The notes: a model not told the origin generated them from the letters alone. A DNA stretch of 64,000 bases from Nocardia takedensis NBRC 100417 (GCF_000308695.1 NZ_BAGG01000115.1:62001-126000); one strand, 5' to 3'. Counted from the stretch's first letter, positions 16,818 through 25,637 are shown. Numbers and translations are program-made.

Positions 16818-17372
16818 GTGTTTCGAAGGTTCAAGGGCTTCAAGGGGTTCAAAGACTTCTTGATGCGGGGCAATGTCATCGACCTGGCCGTCGCGGTGGT
16901 CATGGGTACCGCCTTCACGGCCGTGGTGACCTCGGTGACCAAAGGCGTCATCAATCCGCTGCTGGCCGTGTTCGGCCAGAGCGGCGAACTCGGCCTGGGC
17001 TTCCACCTGGTGCCCTCCAAACCGGCCACCTTCATCGAGGTCGGCCCGATCGTCTCCGCGATCCTGAACTTCGCGATCGTCGCGGCGACGCTCTATTTCG
17101 TCCTGATCATGCCGATGAACACGCTGAAGAACCGCTTCGGCACGGTGAAGGCGGCCGAGCCGACCGAGACCGAACTGCTCATCCAGATCCGCGACCTGCT
17201 CGCGAAGCAGTCCGGCGAGACGACCGCCACCGCCGAGACCTCGCTGTCCGAGGGCACCGAGGAAGCGGGCACCGATCAGACGGCTCAGCGCAGCGCGTCC
17301 TCGACCGACAGCGCGGATCGACGTGACGGCACGGATCGACGCGAGGAAGTGCCCGTGCGGGCGCGCGGCTGA
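16818..17372 (+). CDS. mscL: Large-conductance mechanosensitive channel MscL
   Basis: A 184-residue channel subunit that opens under membrane tension. The N-terminal amphipathic helix contains repeated FKGFKGFKDF, then TM1 with the gate (GNVIDLAVAVVMGTAFTAVVTSVT), a loop, TM2 (AILNFAIVAATLYFVLIMPMNTL), and a cytoplasmic helix (LLIQIRDLLAKQ) with a long acidic/Ser-Thr tail. GTG 16818 has GGGAG 8 nt upstream; ATG 16803 is an in-frame alternative with a weaker site. The charged tail is longer than in M. tuberculosis. Confidence 0.92.
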   Translation: MFRRFKGFKGFKDFLMRGNVIDLAVAVVMGTAFTAVVTSVTKGVINPLLAVFGQSGELGLGFHLVPSKPATFIEVGPIVSAILNFAIVAATLYFVLIMPMNTLKNRFGTVKAAEPTETELLIQIRDLLAKQSGETTATAETSLSEGTEEAGTDQTAQRSASSTDSADRRDGTDRREEVPVRARG

Positions 17373-17459
17373 GCCGTTTCCGCGCCTGCGCCGGAGAGTC
17401 CGGGTGCCCGAGCGCCGGTCGATTCCGGTACTCGGCGGCGGATCTCGGCGCGGCGGATC

Positions 17460-18698
17460 TCAGCGCGCGCCGGGAGCGCGTGGCGCGACCGGCGTCGCCG
17501 AAACGACCGGGGCCGACCCCGAATTTAACGCCGACATCGACGCCCAGGTGCCCTGATCGATGGTCCAGTCGTAGAGGTCGCCGTCGGCCGCGGACAACGC
17601 GATCGAGGTGCCGGTGACCTCCACCGGATCGCCGTACAGCGCGGTCGGGAAATACGCCTGGGCGTCGCCGGGCGAGAGGTTGATACAGCCGTTGGTGACG
17701 TTCGCCGACCCCTGCGCCGACAGCGATTCCGGGTTCGCGTGGATGAATTCGCCGTTGTTGGAGATGCGGACCGCCCAGCGCTCCCGGACGTTCTCGTAGA
17801 ACGGCGGATTCGACATCAGGAAGTCCTCGTACTTCTCGGTGACCACGTGCACGCCCGACCGGGTGACGTTGCGCGCCTCGTTGCCCTCGCCGTAGCTGAC
17901 CGCGAAATCGAAGATCGTCTGCCCGTCGCGGACGACCTGCATGCGGTGAGTCGGTGCGTCGGCTTTCACGATCTGACCGCGGCCGATCCGGAAATCGGAG
18001 GTCAGATCGGAATCGCCGTATTCGCCCTCGCCCAGATCCACCCCGTACAGCTTCGCCCCGACGTGCACGGAGGTGCCGGGAACCCAGTACTTCTCGGGAC
18101 GCCAGTGCGCGCGTGCGCCGCCGTTGTCGTCGGGCAGCCACGCCCAGGACCCCGCCGTCGGCGGATCGGTGGTGACGGTGAACGCCTTCTCCGCCGCCGC
18201 CTTGTCCTCGATGGGCGCGTTGAACTGGAGGATGATCGGCGCGGCGATGCCGACCTCCTGCCCGTCGCCGATGTTGATCGTGGCCGCGGTGGTGCGGCGC
18301 GGAGCCAGCGTGCTGAACTTCCCCTCGATCGGGACCTGTTTGCCGTCGGTCCCCGTGACCGAACCGGACCAGGTGTAGGCGGCGTCGTAGCCCAGCGGTT
18401 CGGTGACGCGGTAACCGCGCTTGTCCGGGGACAGTTCGCCGGTGACCGCCTTGCCCGCCGCGTTGGTCAGCGCTATCTGATCGATGACGCCGTCCTCGAC
18501 CCGCACCGAGACCGGCGCGATCGGGCTGACCCCGTCGCTGCCGTCGCCGGGGTCGAATTCGACCTGCGCGACCGGGCCGTTCTCGCGGGCCTGCTCGCCG
18601 CCGCCGTCGCCGGAGCACCCCGCTACCAGGGCCAGGACGGCGAGCACGGCGACCCACCACAGGGCAGTCGGACCGGGGATACCTCGACGTGTGCTCAC
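17460..18698 (-). CDS. L,D-transpeptidase lipoprotein (LprQ/LdtMt5-type)
   Basis: A 412-residue enzyme that makes 3-3 cross-links in peptidoglycan. The lipobox LVAGC puts the lipidated Cys at residue 28. Two Ig-like domains follow (residues ~45-255), then the YkuD catalytic domain with IHANPES and NVTNGCINLS, the Cys being the nucleophile. A Ser/Pro/Ala-rich tail ends the protein. It matches Rv0483 in layout and neighbours murB as there. A 15-bp near-perfect tandem duplication (GGCGGATCTC core, 17437-17466) spans its 3' end. Confidence 0.92.
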   Translation of the reverse strand: MSTRRGIPGPTALWWVAVLAVLALVAGCSGDGGGEQARENGPVAQVEFDPGDGSDGVSPIAPVSVRVEDGVIDQIALTNAAGKAVTGELSPDKRGYRVTEPLGYDAAYTWSGSVTGTDGKQVPIEGKFSTLAPRRTTAATINIGDGQEVGIAAPIILQFNAPIEDKAAAEKAFTVTTDPPTAGSWAWLPDDNGGARAHWRPEKYWVPGTSVHVGAKLYGVDLGEGEYGDSDLTSDFRIGRGQIVKADAPTHRMQVVRDGQTIFDFAVSYGEGNEARNVTRSGVHVVTEKYEDFLMSNPPFYENVRERWAVRISNNGEFIHANPESLSAQGSANVTNGCINLSPGDAQAYFPTALYGDPVEVTGTSIALSAADGDLYDWTIDQGTWASMSALNSGSAPVVSATPVAPRAPGAR

Positions 18699-18767
18699 GG
18701 TGTTCGAATCTACGCGCGCGGGACGAACCGCCCGCCCCGCTCCGACCGTGTCGTGCGATCCACCGAA

Positions 18768-19874
18768 CTACAGGCGCACGCCCACCGTCACCGGTTCGGG
18801 CTCGAGCACGACGCCGAACCGCTCGGCCACCCCGTCGCGGACCGTACGGGCCAGCGACACCAGGTCGTCCGCGCTGGCCGAACCCCGATTGGTCAGTGCC
18901 AGCGTGTGTTTCGTGGACAGCGTGGCGCGTGCGCCGCCCCCCGGGAACCCTTTGGCGAACCCCGCGCGCTCGATCAGCCAGCCCGCCGAGAACTTGACCC
19001 CGCCCGGATCGGGATAGGTGGGGATCGTGACATCACCCACATGGGCGGTGATCGCGGCCCGGACCTGGGCTTCGCGGTCGGCGGGCACCACGGGGTTGGT
19101 GAAGAACGAGCCCGCGCTCCAGGTGTCGTGATCGGCCGGGTCGAGCACCATGCCCTTGCCCGCCCGCAGCGCCAGCACCGCGGCGCGCACGTCGGCGGCC
19201 GGGCGGGTCTCGCCGTCGGCGGCGCCGAGACTTTTGGCCAGTTCCCCGTAGCGCAGCGGCGCGCTGCGACCGGCCGGGTCGAGGGCGAACTCGACCGCGA
19301 GGACCAGCGCGTCGTCCCGGTGTTTGAGCACGCTGGTGCGGTAGCCGAAACCCAGTTCGGCCGGCTCGACCCAGCGGCGCACGCCGTCGGTGCGGTCGAG
19401 CAGTTCCACCCGCCGCAGCGACTGCGCGACCTCGACCCCGTAGGCCCCCACGTTCTGCACCGGCGTCGCACCCGCCGACCCGGGGATGCCGGACAGGCAC
19501 TCCAGACCGCCCGCCCCCGCCTCGACCGTGGCCGCGACGACCCCGTCCCACGGCGCGCCCGCCTCCGCGTAGACCGACTCCGCGCCCAACCGCACCGCAC
19601 CGGTCGCGACCCGGACCACCACGCCGTCGAAGCCGTCGTCACCGATCAGCAGATTGGAACCGCCCGCCAGGATCAGCGTCGGGATCTTCGCGGCGTCCAG
19701 GGCGCGCACCGTCGCCACCAGCGAGTCCGTGGACTCGCAGTCGGCCACCGTCGCCGGGCCGCCGACCCGCAGCGTCGTCAACTCGGCCAGGCGCACCTCG
19801 GCGCGCACCCGCGCACCGGTGTCGACCAGCACGTCACGCACGGAGTCCGCCGACACCACCCGAGAAGTTCGCAC
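18768..19874 (-). CDS. murB: UDP-N-acetylenolpyruvoylglucosamine reductase MurB
   Basis: A 368-residue FAD enzyme that reduces UDP-GlcNAc-enolpyruvate to UDP-MurNAc with NADPH. LTTLRVGGPA and LAGGSNLLIGDDGFDG bind FAD; GLECLSGIPGSAGATPVQNVG is the type I signature; FGYRTSVLK, SAGSFFTNP (catalytic Ser) and the C-terminal Glu in LEPEPVTVG complete the site. The GTG at 19874 gives the expected length; a longer frame upstream runs antisense to the DUF2505 gene and is rejected. Confidence 0.95.
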   Translation of the reverse strand: MRTSRVVSADSVRDVLVDTGARVRAEVRLAELTTLRVGGPATVADCESTDSLVATVRALDAAKIPTLILAGGSNLLIGDDGFDGVVVRVATGAVRLGAESVYAEAGAPWDGVVAATVEAGAGGLECLSGIPGSAGATPVQNVGAYGVEVAQSLRRVELLDRTDGVRRWVEPAELGFGYRTSVLKHRDDALVLAVEFALDPAGRSAPLRYGELAKSLGAADGETRPAADVRAAVLALRAGKGMVLDPADHDTWSAGSFFTNPVVPADREAQVRAAITAHVGDVTIPTYPDPGGVKFSAGWLIERAGFAKGFPGGGARATLSTKHTLALTNRGSASADDLVSLARTVRDGVAERFGVVLEPEPVTVGVRL

Positions 19875-19898
19875 CCCCAGACGGTAGCGTGTCCGACC

Positions 19899-20387
19899 AT
19901 GGCTACACCCTTGGCGTACACGGCCCGCTACACCCATCCGGTCGAGTCGGTACGCGCCGCGATCGCCGACGAGCAGTACTGGAAGGACCGCGTCGCCGAG
20001 GTCGGTGGACCGAACGCGCGCCTGGACTCGGTCGTCATCGAAGGCGACCGCGTGCACGTCGAGATGGTCCAGGCCATCGCCGCCGAACTGCTGCCCCCCG
20101 CCATCACCGCCGTGCGCCCCGGTGACCTGATCATTCCCCGCACCGAGACCTGGACGGGCACCACCGCCACCTTCTCGGCCGGTGTCGCAGGCGCGCCCGC
20201 CGAAGTCACCGGCAGCATCGTGCTCGCGGGCGACGCCGGCGGGTCCACCGCCACCGTCGAAGGCCGCATCGAGGTCAAGGTCCCGCTCTTCGGCGGCAAG
20301 ATCGAAGCCGCCATCGAGGAACGCCTCACCGACCTGCTGCGCTCGGAAGAGGAATTCACCAACACCTGGCTCGCGAAAGCCAACTGA
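19899..20387 (+). CDS. DUF2505 protein, copy 1 (Rv0481c-like)
   Basis: A 162-residue protein of the START/SRPBCC-like DUF2505 family: TARYTHPVESVRAAIADEQYWKDRV at the N-terminus, a central antiparallel sheet (VRPGDLIIPRTETW), and a terminal helix (AAIEERLTDLLRSEEEFTNTWL). Such folds bind hydrophobic ligands, but no role is known. It diverges from murB across 24 bp. A second family member lies at 20651. Confidence 0.85.
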   Translation: MATPLAYTARYTHPVESVRAAIADEQYWKDRVAEVGGPNARLDSVVIEGDRVHVEMVQAIAAELLPPAITAVRPGDLIIPRTETWTGTTATFSAGVAGAPAEVTGSIVLAGDAGGSTATVEGRIEVKVPLFGGKIEAAIEERLTDLLRSEEEFTNTWLAKAN

Positions 20388-20397
20388 CGCACCACCT

Positions 20398-20425
20398 CTC
20401 GGCCCCGCTTTCGTGCGGGGCCGAG
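20398..20425 (+). terminator. Terminator after DUF2505 copy 1
   Basis: A perfect 11-bp stem CTCGGCCCCGC (20398-20408) / GCGGGGCCGAG (20415-20425) with a 6-nt loop, 10 bp after the stop at 20387. No U-tract follows. Confidence 0.7.
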
Positions 20426-20460
20426 TACGCCCACACCCGCACACGACCGCGAAGAAGCAC

Positions 20461-20604
20461 ATGAACCACCCCTCGCACGCAGACCGTTCCCTCACCGTCC
20501 ACACCCCCGCCCCCACCGAACGAGTCCTGCGCGCCACCCCCACCGGCCGCCTCTCCGTAGACCGCCCCAAGCGCCTCCGCCCCAGGCGCAAACCCCGCCC
20601 CTGA
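20461..20604 (+). CDS. Possible small basic protein (47 residues)
   Basis: An ATG at 20461 preceded by GAAGAAG at fair spacing opens a 47-codon frame, MNHPSHADRSLTVH and so on, ending RPKRLRPRRKPRP. It is strongly basic at the C-terminus and sits between two DUF2505 genes. I do not recognise a family and chance in GC-rich DNA cannot be excluded; the ribosome-site-like spacing and stop placement are the only support. Confidence 0.35.
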   Translation: MNHPSHADRSLTVHTPAPTERVLRATPTGRLSVDRPKRLRPRRKPRP

Positions 20605-20650
20605 CGCGCGCCCCCTCTCCCCCCGAACCCCGCTCGGTACCCTCTCCTTC

Positions 20651-21172
20651 ATGGCACGCCGACTGGATTACTCCGCCCGCTACCCCCTGCACAGCACGAA
20701 AGAGCTGTACGAGGCGCTGTCGTCTCGGGAGTACTGGGAGGCGCGGGTCGCGGAGATGCGCAAGTACACCCCGGACAACGAGGTGGTCGGCTTCGAGGTG
20801 ACCGACGCGGGGGTGGAGGTGGTGTTGCACCACACGTTGCCGCGGGAGATGCTGCCGGAGATCGCGCAGACAGTGATGCGCAAGGACATGGTCATCACCC
20901 GTAAGGAGAGCTGGAGGCTGTTCGGCGAGGAGGAGACGGTCGGGAAGTTCTCGGCGTCGATTCCGGCGGGTCCGGGCAGTCTGGGCGGTTCGATCCGCTT
21001 GTTCCCCACCGAGACCGGGTGCACGATGCGGTTCTCCTCGGAGGCGAAGGTGTTCATCCCGATGGTGGGGCCGCGGCTCGAGCAGATGATGCTGGTGAAT
21101 CTGGTGGATCTGTTCCGCGCGGAGGCGGAGGAGACGACGCGGTGGCTGGAAGAGCGGAAGCCGACCGCCTGA
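20651..21172 (+). CDS. DUF2505 protein, copy 2
   Basis: A 173-residue paralogue of the gene at 19899. It shares the opening ARYPLHSTKELYEALSSREYWEARVAEM, a middle DMVITRKESWRLFG and a helix at the end (MLVNLVDLFRAEAEETTRWLEE). SRPBCC-like ligand-binding fold inferred; function unknown. The two copies probably arose by duplication and have diverged widely outside these blocks. Confidence 0.8.
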   Translation: MARRLDYSARYPLHSTKELYEALSSREYWEARVAEMRKYTPDNEVVGFEVTDAGVEVVLHHTLPREMLPEIAQTVMRKDMVITRKESWRLFGEEETVGKFSASIPAGPGSLGGSIRLFPTETGCTMRFSSEAKVFIPMVGPRLEQMMLVNLVDLFRAEAEETTRWLEERKPTA

Positions 21173-21210
21173 GTCGTCCGGTCGGTGTCGTCACGCGCGG
21201 CACGACCGGG

Positions 21211-21966
21211 GTGAATCGGTTGCGGCGCAGCGACCGGTGGCTGACGCACGACGAGTTCGTGCGTTCGCGGATTCTGGATGCCGCCGATCCGCTGGTGGTG
21301 GATCTGGGGTACGGCGCGAGTCCGTGGACGACGTTGGAGTTGGCGGCCCGGTGGCGTGCGGTGCGCCCGGATGTGCGGGTGGTGGGTCTGGAGATCGATC
21401 CGGCCCGGGTGGCGCCCGCGCGCGACGGGGTCGTGTTCGCGCGCGGGGGTTTCGAGTTGGCGGGTCTGCGTCCGGTGTTGGTGCGCGCGTTCAACGTGTT
21501 GCGCCAGTATCCGGAAGAGGCGGTGCCCGCGGCGTGGGAGCGGATCCTGTCGGGGCTGGCGCCGGGTGGCCTGCTGGTGGACGGCACGTGTGACGAGGTG
21601 GGCCGTCGGTGCGCGTGGGTGCTGTTGGACCGGTCCGGGCCGCTGTCGTTGACGTTGGCGTGGGACCCGTTCTCGGTGCCGCGGCCGTCCGAGGTGGCCG
21701 AGCGGCTGCCGAAAGCGCTGATCCACCGCAATGTTCCGGGTGAGCCGGTGCACGCGCTGCTGGCGGCGGCGGATCGCGCGTGGGCGGTGGCCGCGCACGC
21801 GGCGCCGTTCGGTCCGCGAGCGCGGTGGCGGGCGGCTTCGGAGGTGTTGCGCGCGGAGGGTTTTCCGGTGCGGGTGTATCGCAGGCGGATGCGTGACTGC
21901 GTGTTGTCGGTGCCGTGGTCGTGTGTGGCGCCGCTCGGTTCACAGACCGGTCAGCGCCCGGTGTAG
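21211..21966 (+). CDS. SAM-dependent methyltransferase-like protein
   Basis: A 251-residue protein of the class I Rossmann type. VVDLGYGASPWTTLEL is an atypical motif I, VVGLEIDPARV the acidic strand-2 end, and LSGLAPGGLLVDGTCDE the motif IV-like region. GTG 21211 is the first usable start in frame; upstream codons are in the intergenic gap. The substrate is unknown. Its end overlaps the convergent gene by 27 bp. Confidence 0.7.
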   Translation: MNRLRRSDRWLTHDEFVRSRILDAADPLVVDLGYGASPWTTLELAARWRAVRPDVRVVGLEIDPARVAPARDGVVFARGGFELAGLRPVLVRAFNVLRQYPEEAVPAAWERILSGLAPGGLLVDGTCDEVGRRCAWVLLDRSGPLSLTLAWDPFSVPRPSEVAERLPKALIHRNVPGEPVHALLAAADRAWAVAAHAAPFGPRARWRAASEVLRAEGFPVRVYRRRMRDCVLSVPWSCVAPLGSQTGQRPV

Positions 21967-22548
21967 TCGGGAGGCGGCGCGCGGAGTGGACAGTGTTCCG
22001 GCGCAGCGGATCTCCTCGCCCGCGCAGCGGCTGATGGCGAGGGCGTCGCCGACCACTTCGTCGAGGGCGGTTTGGCCGATGTCGGATTCGGCGAGGTCGA
22101 GGACGGTGCGCACGGGTGTGGTGACCAGGAACGGGCCCGCCGATTCGACGTCGAGGGTGGCCAGTGGCCTGCGCAGCACGATCAGGCGGGGCGTGACCGG
22201 CGGTCGACCGCGTCCGACGGACATGTGCAGGTATTGGGGGCGCAGTCTGCCGATGCCGTGCAGTTCGGCGGCGCTGTGGTGGGAGACGGCGGCGGCGCCG
22301 TCGAACCAGGCGGCCCACATGGCGTATTCGTCGAGGGGGCCCGGGGGCCATTCGGCGAGGCGGAGCAGTCCGACGCCCGCGCGGGTGACGGTGCCTTCGC
22401 CGAGTCCGGCGCGGACGCGGGTTTCGCATCCGGTGCGCAGCACTTGGCGGGTGGTGAAGAATCCGGCGTGGCGTCCGGCGAGGCGGCGCAGCACACGCCA
22501 GCCGTGGTCAACGGAGTCCTCGGGGCGGCCCGCCGCGTCGCCAGCCAT
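21940..22548 (-). CDS. AbiEi-like winged-helix protein without a partner toxin
   Basis: A 202-residue protein. The N-terminal part GFFTTRQVLRTGCETRVRAGLGEGTVTRAGVG resembles the AbiEi-4 winged helix, and AAVSHHSAAELHGI, R-P-L-A-T-L and TTPVRTVLDLAES match the C-terminal domain of AbiEi-type antitoxins and related regulators. No nucleotidyltransferase toxin lies beside it: its neighbours are a methyltransferase and an LmeA-like gene. In actinobacteria such orphans are frequent and may be ordinary regulators. Confidence 0.6.
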   Translation of the reverse strand: MAGDAAGRPEDSVDHGWRVLRRLAGRHAGFFTTRQVLRTGCETRVRAGLGEGTVTRAGVGLLRLAEWPPGPLDEYAMWAAWFDGAAAVSHHSAAELHGIGRLRPQYLHMSVGRGRPPVTPRLIVLRRPLATLDVESAGPFLVTTPVRTVLDLAESDIGQTALDEVVGDALAISRCAGEEIRCAGTLSTPRAASRLHRALTGL

Positions 22549-22646
22549 GGTTAGAGGTTACCTGCCGGACAAGTGCCGCATATCACAAATGACCCCCTCA
22601 CCGAGGCCACAGAGCGGACACAGGAATGTCGGGAAGAATCACATCC

Positions 22647-23375
22647 ATGACGACGAAGACCCCCGCCACCTCGAAGGTGAGCCGACGCACTCTGGTGATC
22701 GCGCTGGTCGTGGTCGCGACACTGCTGGCAGGTGCCCTGATCGGCGGTGAGGCGTATGCCAGACACCGGATGGCGGGCTGCATCAGCGACCAGTTCCAGC
22801 AGGAGATGGGGTCGAGCATCGATGTCGGGTTCGGCGCCAAACCACTGCTGGTCACCATGATCGACGGCAAACTGTCCTCGGTGACGGTGGACAGCGAGGG
22901 CGACAAGTTCGGTCCCGCGGTCGGCATGGTGGTGCACGCGAAATTCAACGATCTGGAGATGAAGGACGGCGGGCGCGGCGGCGGCACGGTCGGCAGTTCC
23001 TCGGCCGATGTCACCTGGAGCAACGAAGGCATCCAGGAGACGATGGGCGGCCTGGTGACGGGCGTGAAGTCCTCGGCCTCGACCGGCATGCTGACGCTGG
23101 ACGTGCTCGGCGGACTGGCCCAGCTCGAGGTGCAACCGCAGGTGCGTGACGGCGCGGTGACGGTGCAGACCAAGTCGGCGGCGCTGCTGGGCATGGGCTT
23201 GCCGACGGATCTGGTGCAGGGCATCGTCGATCTGTTCGGTCAGAGTTTGCAGAGCTACCCGATGGGCTTGAAGCCCACGCAGATCAAGGTGACCGACTCC
23301 GGGATCGACGTCGCCCTGGCAGGCGGCCGGACCGAGTTGCCCGCGAGCGAGCAGAACACCGAAGTGACCTGCTGA
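22647..23375 (+). CDS. DUF2993 (LmeA-like) envelope protein
   Basis: A 242-residue protein with one N-terminal membrane segment (TLVIALVVVATLLAGALIGG, residues ~15-34) and an extracytoplasmic DUF2993 domain. The family includes LmeA of mycobacteria, which binds phosphoinositides and promotes lipomannan elongation; that role here is inferred. The start at 22647 is preferred over ATG 22626 because GGGAAG lies 10 nt upstream, while the earlier ATG has its only AGGA against it. Confidence 0.8.
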   Translation: MTTKTPATSKVSRRTLVIALVVVATLLAGALIGGEAYARHRMAGCISDQFQQEMGSSIDVGFGAKPLLVTMIDGKLSSVTVDSEGDKFGPAVGMVVHAKFNDLEMKDGGRGGGTVGSSSADVTWSNEGIQETMGGLVTGVKSSASTGMLTLDVLGGLAQLEVQPQVRDGAVTVQTKSAALLGMGLPTDLVQGIVDLFGQSLQSYPMGLKPTQIKVTDSGIDVALAGGRTELPASEQNTEVTC

Positions 23376-23392
23376 GGGCTCCCCCGCCCATC

Positions 23393-23444
23393 CAGTGGAC
23401 GACACCCGGCGTGTCGTCCACTGTCAGTGGACTCCGGTTAGAAT
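23393..23444 (+). promoter_or_regulatory. Operator-like repeat and leaderless promoter of the XRE-cupin gene
   Basis: CAGTGGACGACAC (23393-23405) and GTGTCGTCCACTG (23411-23423) form a perfect 13-bp inverted repeat with a 5-nt centre. A third half-site CAGTGGAC follows at 23425-23432. A -10 element TAGAAT (23439-23444) ends 6 nt before the ATG at 23451, giving a leaderless mRNA. The repeat covers the -35 zone, as expected of an autorepressor site; it could also end the transcript of the LmeA-like gene. Confidence 0.5.
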
Positions 23445-23450
23445 GGGGCA

Positions 23451-24125
23451 ATGCCGGATTCGATCGAGAGCACCCAGCAGATCCATCGCGACACCGGCGA
23501 TCCGGCCCCCGTGCAGCGGGAGGTCGTCGGGGAGCCCGCCACCGCGGGCGATCTGGAGGCCGCGATCGCGCGGCAGGTGCGGGCGCTGCGCCGCGCGAGC
23601 GGACTCTCGGTCGGCGAGATGGCGAGCCGGGTGGGCATCTCCAAGGCGATGCTGTCGAAGATCGAGAACGCGCAGACCTCGTGCAGCCTGTCCACCCTGG
23701 CCAGATTGGCCGCGGGACTGGATGTTCCGGTGACCTCGCTGTTCCGCGGCGCGGACACCGCCCGCGAGGCGGTCTACGTGCCCGCGGGCAACGGGGCGGT
23801 CATCGTGGGGCGCGGCACCCGCGTCGGACACCACTACGAATTGCTGGGTTCGCTTCGGGGGCAGCACAAAAGGCTGGAGCCGGTGCTGGTCACGCTGACC
23901 GACGCCAGCGAGGTGTTCCCGCGCTTCCAGCACGCGGGCACGGAACTGCTCTACATGCTGGAGGGGGTCATGGTCTACGGCCACGGCGACGCCGAATACA
24001 CGCTGCGGCCCGGTGATTCGCTGCTGCTGGACGGCGAGGGCATCCACGGTCCGAACGAACTCGTGCGCCTGCCGATCCGATTCCTCGCGGTGACGGCCTA
24101 CCCCGACAACCACGAAGAGCACTGA
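23451..24125 (+). CDS. XRE-family regulator with C-terminal cupin domain
   Basis: A 224-residue regulator. The helix-turn-helix lies at about residues 38-95 (ARQVRALRRASGLSVGEMASRVGISKAMLSKIEN). The cupin sensor domain (residues ~140-220) has FQHAGTELLYMLEGVMVYGHG and LRPGDSLLLDGEGIHGP. Members next to glutamine-synthetase-like/glx gene sets control amine or polyamine catabolism; this one is the nearest regulator to the methylated-amine cluster, with which it converges. Ligand unknown. Confidence 0.85.
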   Translation: MPDSIESTQQIHRDTGDPAPVQREVVGEPATAGDLEAAIARQVRALRRASGLSVGEMASRVGISKAMLSKIENAQTSCSLSTLARLAAGLDVPVTSLFRGADTAREAVYVPAGNGAVIVGRGTRVGHHYELLGSLRGQHKRLEPVLVTLTDASEVFPRFQHAGTELLYMLEGVMVYGHGDAEYTLRPGDSLLLDGEGIHGPNELVRLPIRFLAVTAYPDNHEEH

Positions 24126-24131
24126 CACGGG

Positions 24132-24175
24132 CAGGGCCGGTCGTTCGGGGGTGGCGTCCCGAACGACCGGCCCTG
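24132..24175. terminator. Strong bidirectional terminator
   Basis: A perfect 18-bp stem, CAGGGCCGGTCGTTCGGG (24132-24149) with its complement at 24158-24175 and an 8-nt loop, between the convergent XRE-cupin and amt genes. Confidence 0.85.
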
Positions 24176-24194
24176 TTCCACCGGTTCCGCTCCG

Positions 24195-25553
24195 CTAATC
24201 GGCGACTCCGGCACGGGCCGCCGCGCTCACGGCGATGGTCTCGGCGGCCTCCACCGCGTCCTCGGGTTCGGCCGCCTTGGTGGTGACGGTCACGACGTCC
24301 ATGATGTAGGCCGATTCGCCGTGGGTGGCGGTGTCCAGGCCCTCGAGTTCGTGCTCCTCGGTGACCCGCAGACCCATCGTCTTGTCCAGCACGGTCGCGA
24401 TGATCATCGTCACCACGAAGGTGTAGGCCAGGACCGCCAGCACCGCGACGACCTGACGCCACAGCACGTCCACGCCACCGCCGTAGAACAGGCCCGCGAC
24501 CGCGTTGGGGGCGTCGGGGTCGGCGAGCAGGCCGATCAGCACGGTGCCGAGCACGCCGCCGACCAGGTGGATGCCGACGACGTCGAGCGAATCGTCCACA
24601 CCGAAGCGGTATTTCAGCGACACCGCGAAGCAGCACACCGCGCCGCACGCCGCGCCGATGACCAGTGCGCCGATCGGGGCGACCGCACCGCAGGCGGGGG
24701 TGATGCCGACCAGGGCGGCGATCAGGCCGGAGGCCGCGCCGAGGGAGGTGGAACGCCCCTCGCGGAACTTCTCCACGACCAGCCAGGCGCAGATGCCCGC
24801 GGCCGAGGCGGCGACGGTGTTGAGGATGACCACCGAGGCGCTGTTGCCCGCCGCCAGCGCGGAACCGCCGTTGAAGCCGAACCAGCCGAAGAACAGGATG
24901 CCCGCGCCGAGCACGGTCAGCGGAAGGTTGTGCGGGCGCGGCACGTTGGGGAAGATCGAGCGCTTGCCGAGCACGATCACCAGGGCCAGCGCCGCGACGC
25001 CCGCGTTGATGTGCACCGCCGTGCCGCCCGCGAAGTCGATCGCCTTGAGGTTGTTGGCGATCCAGCCGCCGATGACCGAACCGTCGGCGGAGTCGAAGGC
25101 GAAGACCCAGTGCGCCACCGGGAAGTACACCAGCGTCGCCCACAGGCCCGCGAACAGCATCCACCCGCCGAATTTCATCCGGTCCGCGACCGCGCCGGAG
25201 ATCAGCGCGACGGTGATACAGGCGAACAGCATCTGGAAGCCGGACACCAGGGCGGGCGGCAGCGCGGGTTCGGCCGGGGCGGTGAGCAGTTGGCTGGAGC
25301 CGAAGAATTCCAGCGGGTCCCCGAGCAGTCCGACCCCGCCGAGGGAGTCGCCCAGCACGGCAGAGTAGCCGAAGATGATCCACAGCACGCCGACCACCGC
25401 GAACGCGCCGAAGGTCATCATGGCCATGTTCAGGGTGTTCTTGATGCTGACCATGCCGCCGTAGAACATGGCCAGACCGGGCACCATCAGGCTCACGGCG
25501 GCGAATGCCGCCAGTATCCACGCGGTATTCGCCGCGGCGATCGCTTCTGTCAT
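24195..25553 (-). CDS. amt: Ammonium transporter (Amt family)
   Basis: A 452-residue transporter with about 11 membrane helices. MFYGGMVSIKNTLN begins the pore region; the twin pore histidines lie in GGTAVHINAG and VGIHLVGG; GWFGFNGGSAL is the family signature. The cytoplasmic tail is Ala/Glu-rich. Amt proteins carry ammonium and methylammonium. It is the last gene of the leftward run behind the N-demethylase genes (84-bp gap), and no glnK follows, so capture of methylammonium or of released ammonium is a reasonable inference. Confidence 0.92.
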   Translation of the reverse strand: MTEAIAAANTAWILAAFAAVSLMVPGLAMFYGGMVSIKNTLNMAMMTFGAFAVVGVLWIIFGYSAVLGDSLGGVGLLGDPLEFFGSSQLLTAPAEPALPPALVSGFQMLFACITVALISGAVADRMKFGGWMLFAGLWATLVYFPVAHWVFAFDSADGSVIGGWIANNLKAIDFAGGTAVHINAGVAALALVIVLGKRSIFPNVPRPHNLPLTVLGAGILFFGWFGFNGGSALAAGNSASVVILNTVAASAAGICAWLVVEKFREGRSTSLGAASGLIAALVGITPACGAVAPIGALVIGAACGAVCCFAVSLKYRFGVDDSLDVVGIHLVGGVLGTVLIGLLADPDAPNAVAGLFYGGGVDVLWRQVVAVLAVLAYTFVVTMIIATVLDKTMGLRVTEEHELEGLDTATHGESAYIMDVVTVTTKAAEPEDAVEAAETIAVSAAARAGVAD

Positions 25554-25637
25554 TGCTCTTCCCTCATCGTGATGGTCTGCCGTCGATAGTCGTCGTCTCT
25601 CGGGAGTGGACGGCTCCGGATATCAGTAGACGACGCG

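Noticed and set aside
17739..19898. In-frame plus-strand extension upstream of the DUF2505 gene
   Set aside because: It is antisense to the L,D-transpeptidase and murB; the real start at 19899 gives the family N-terminus.
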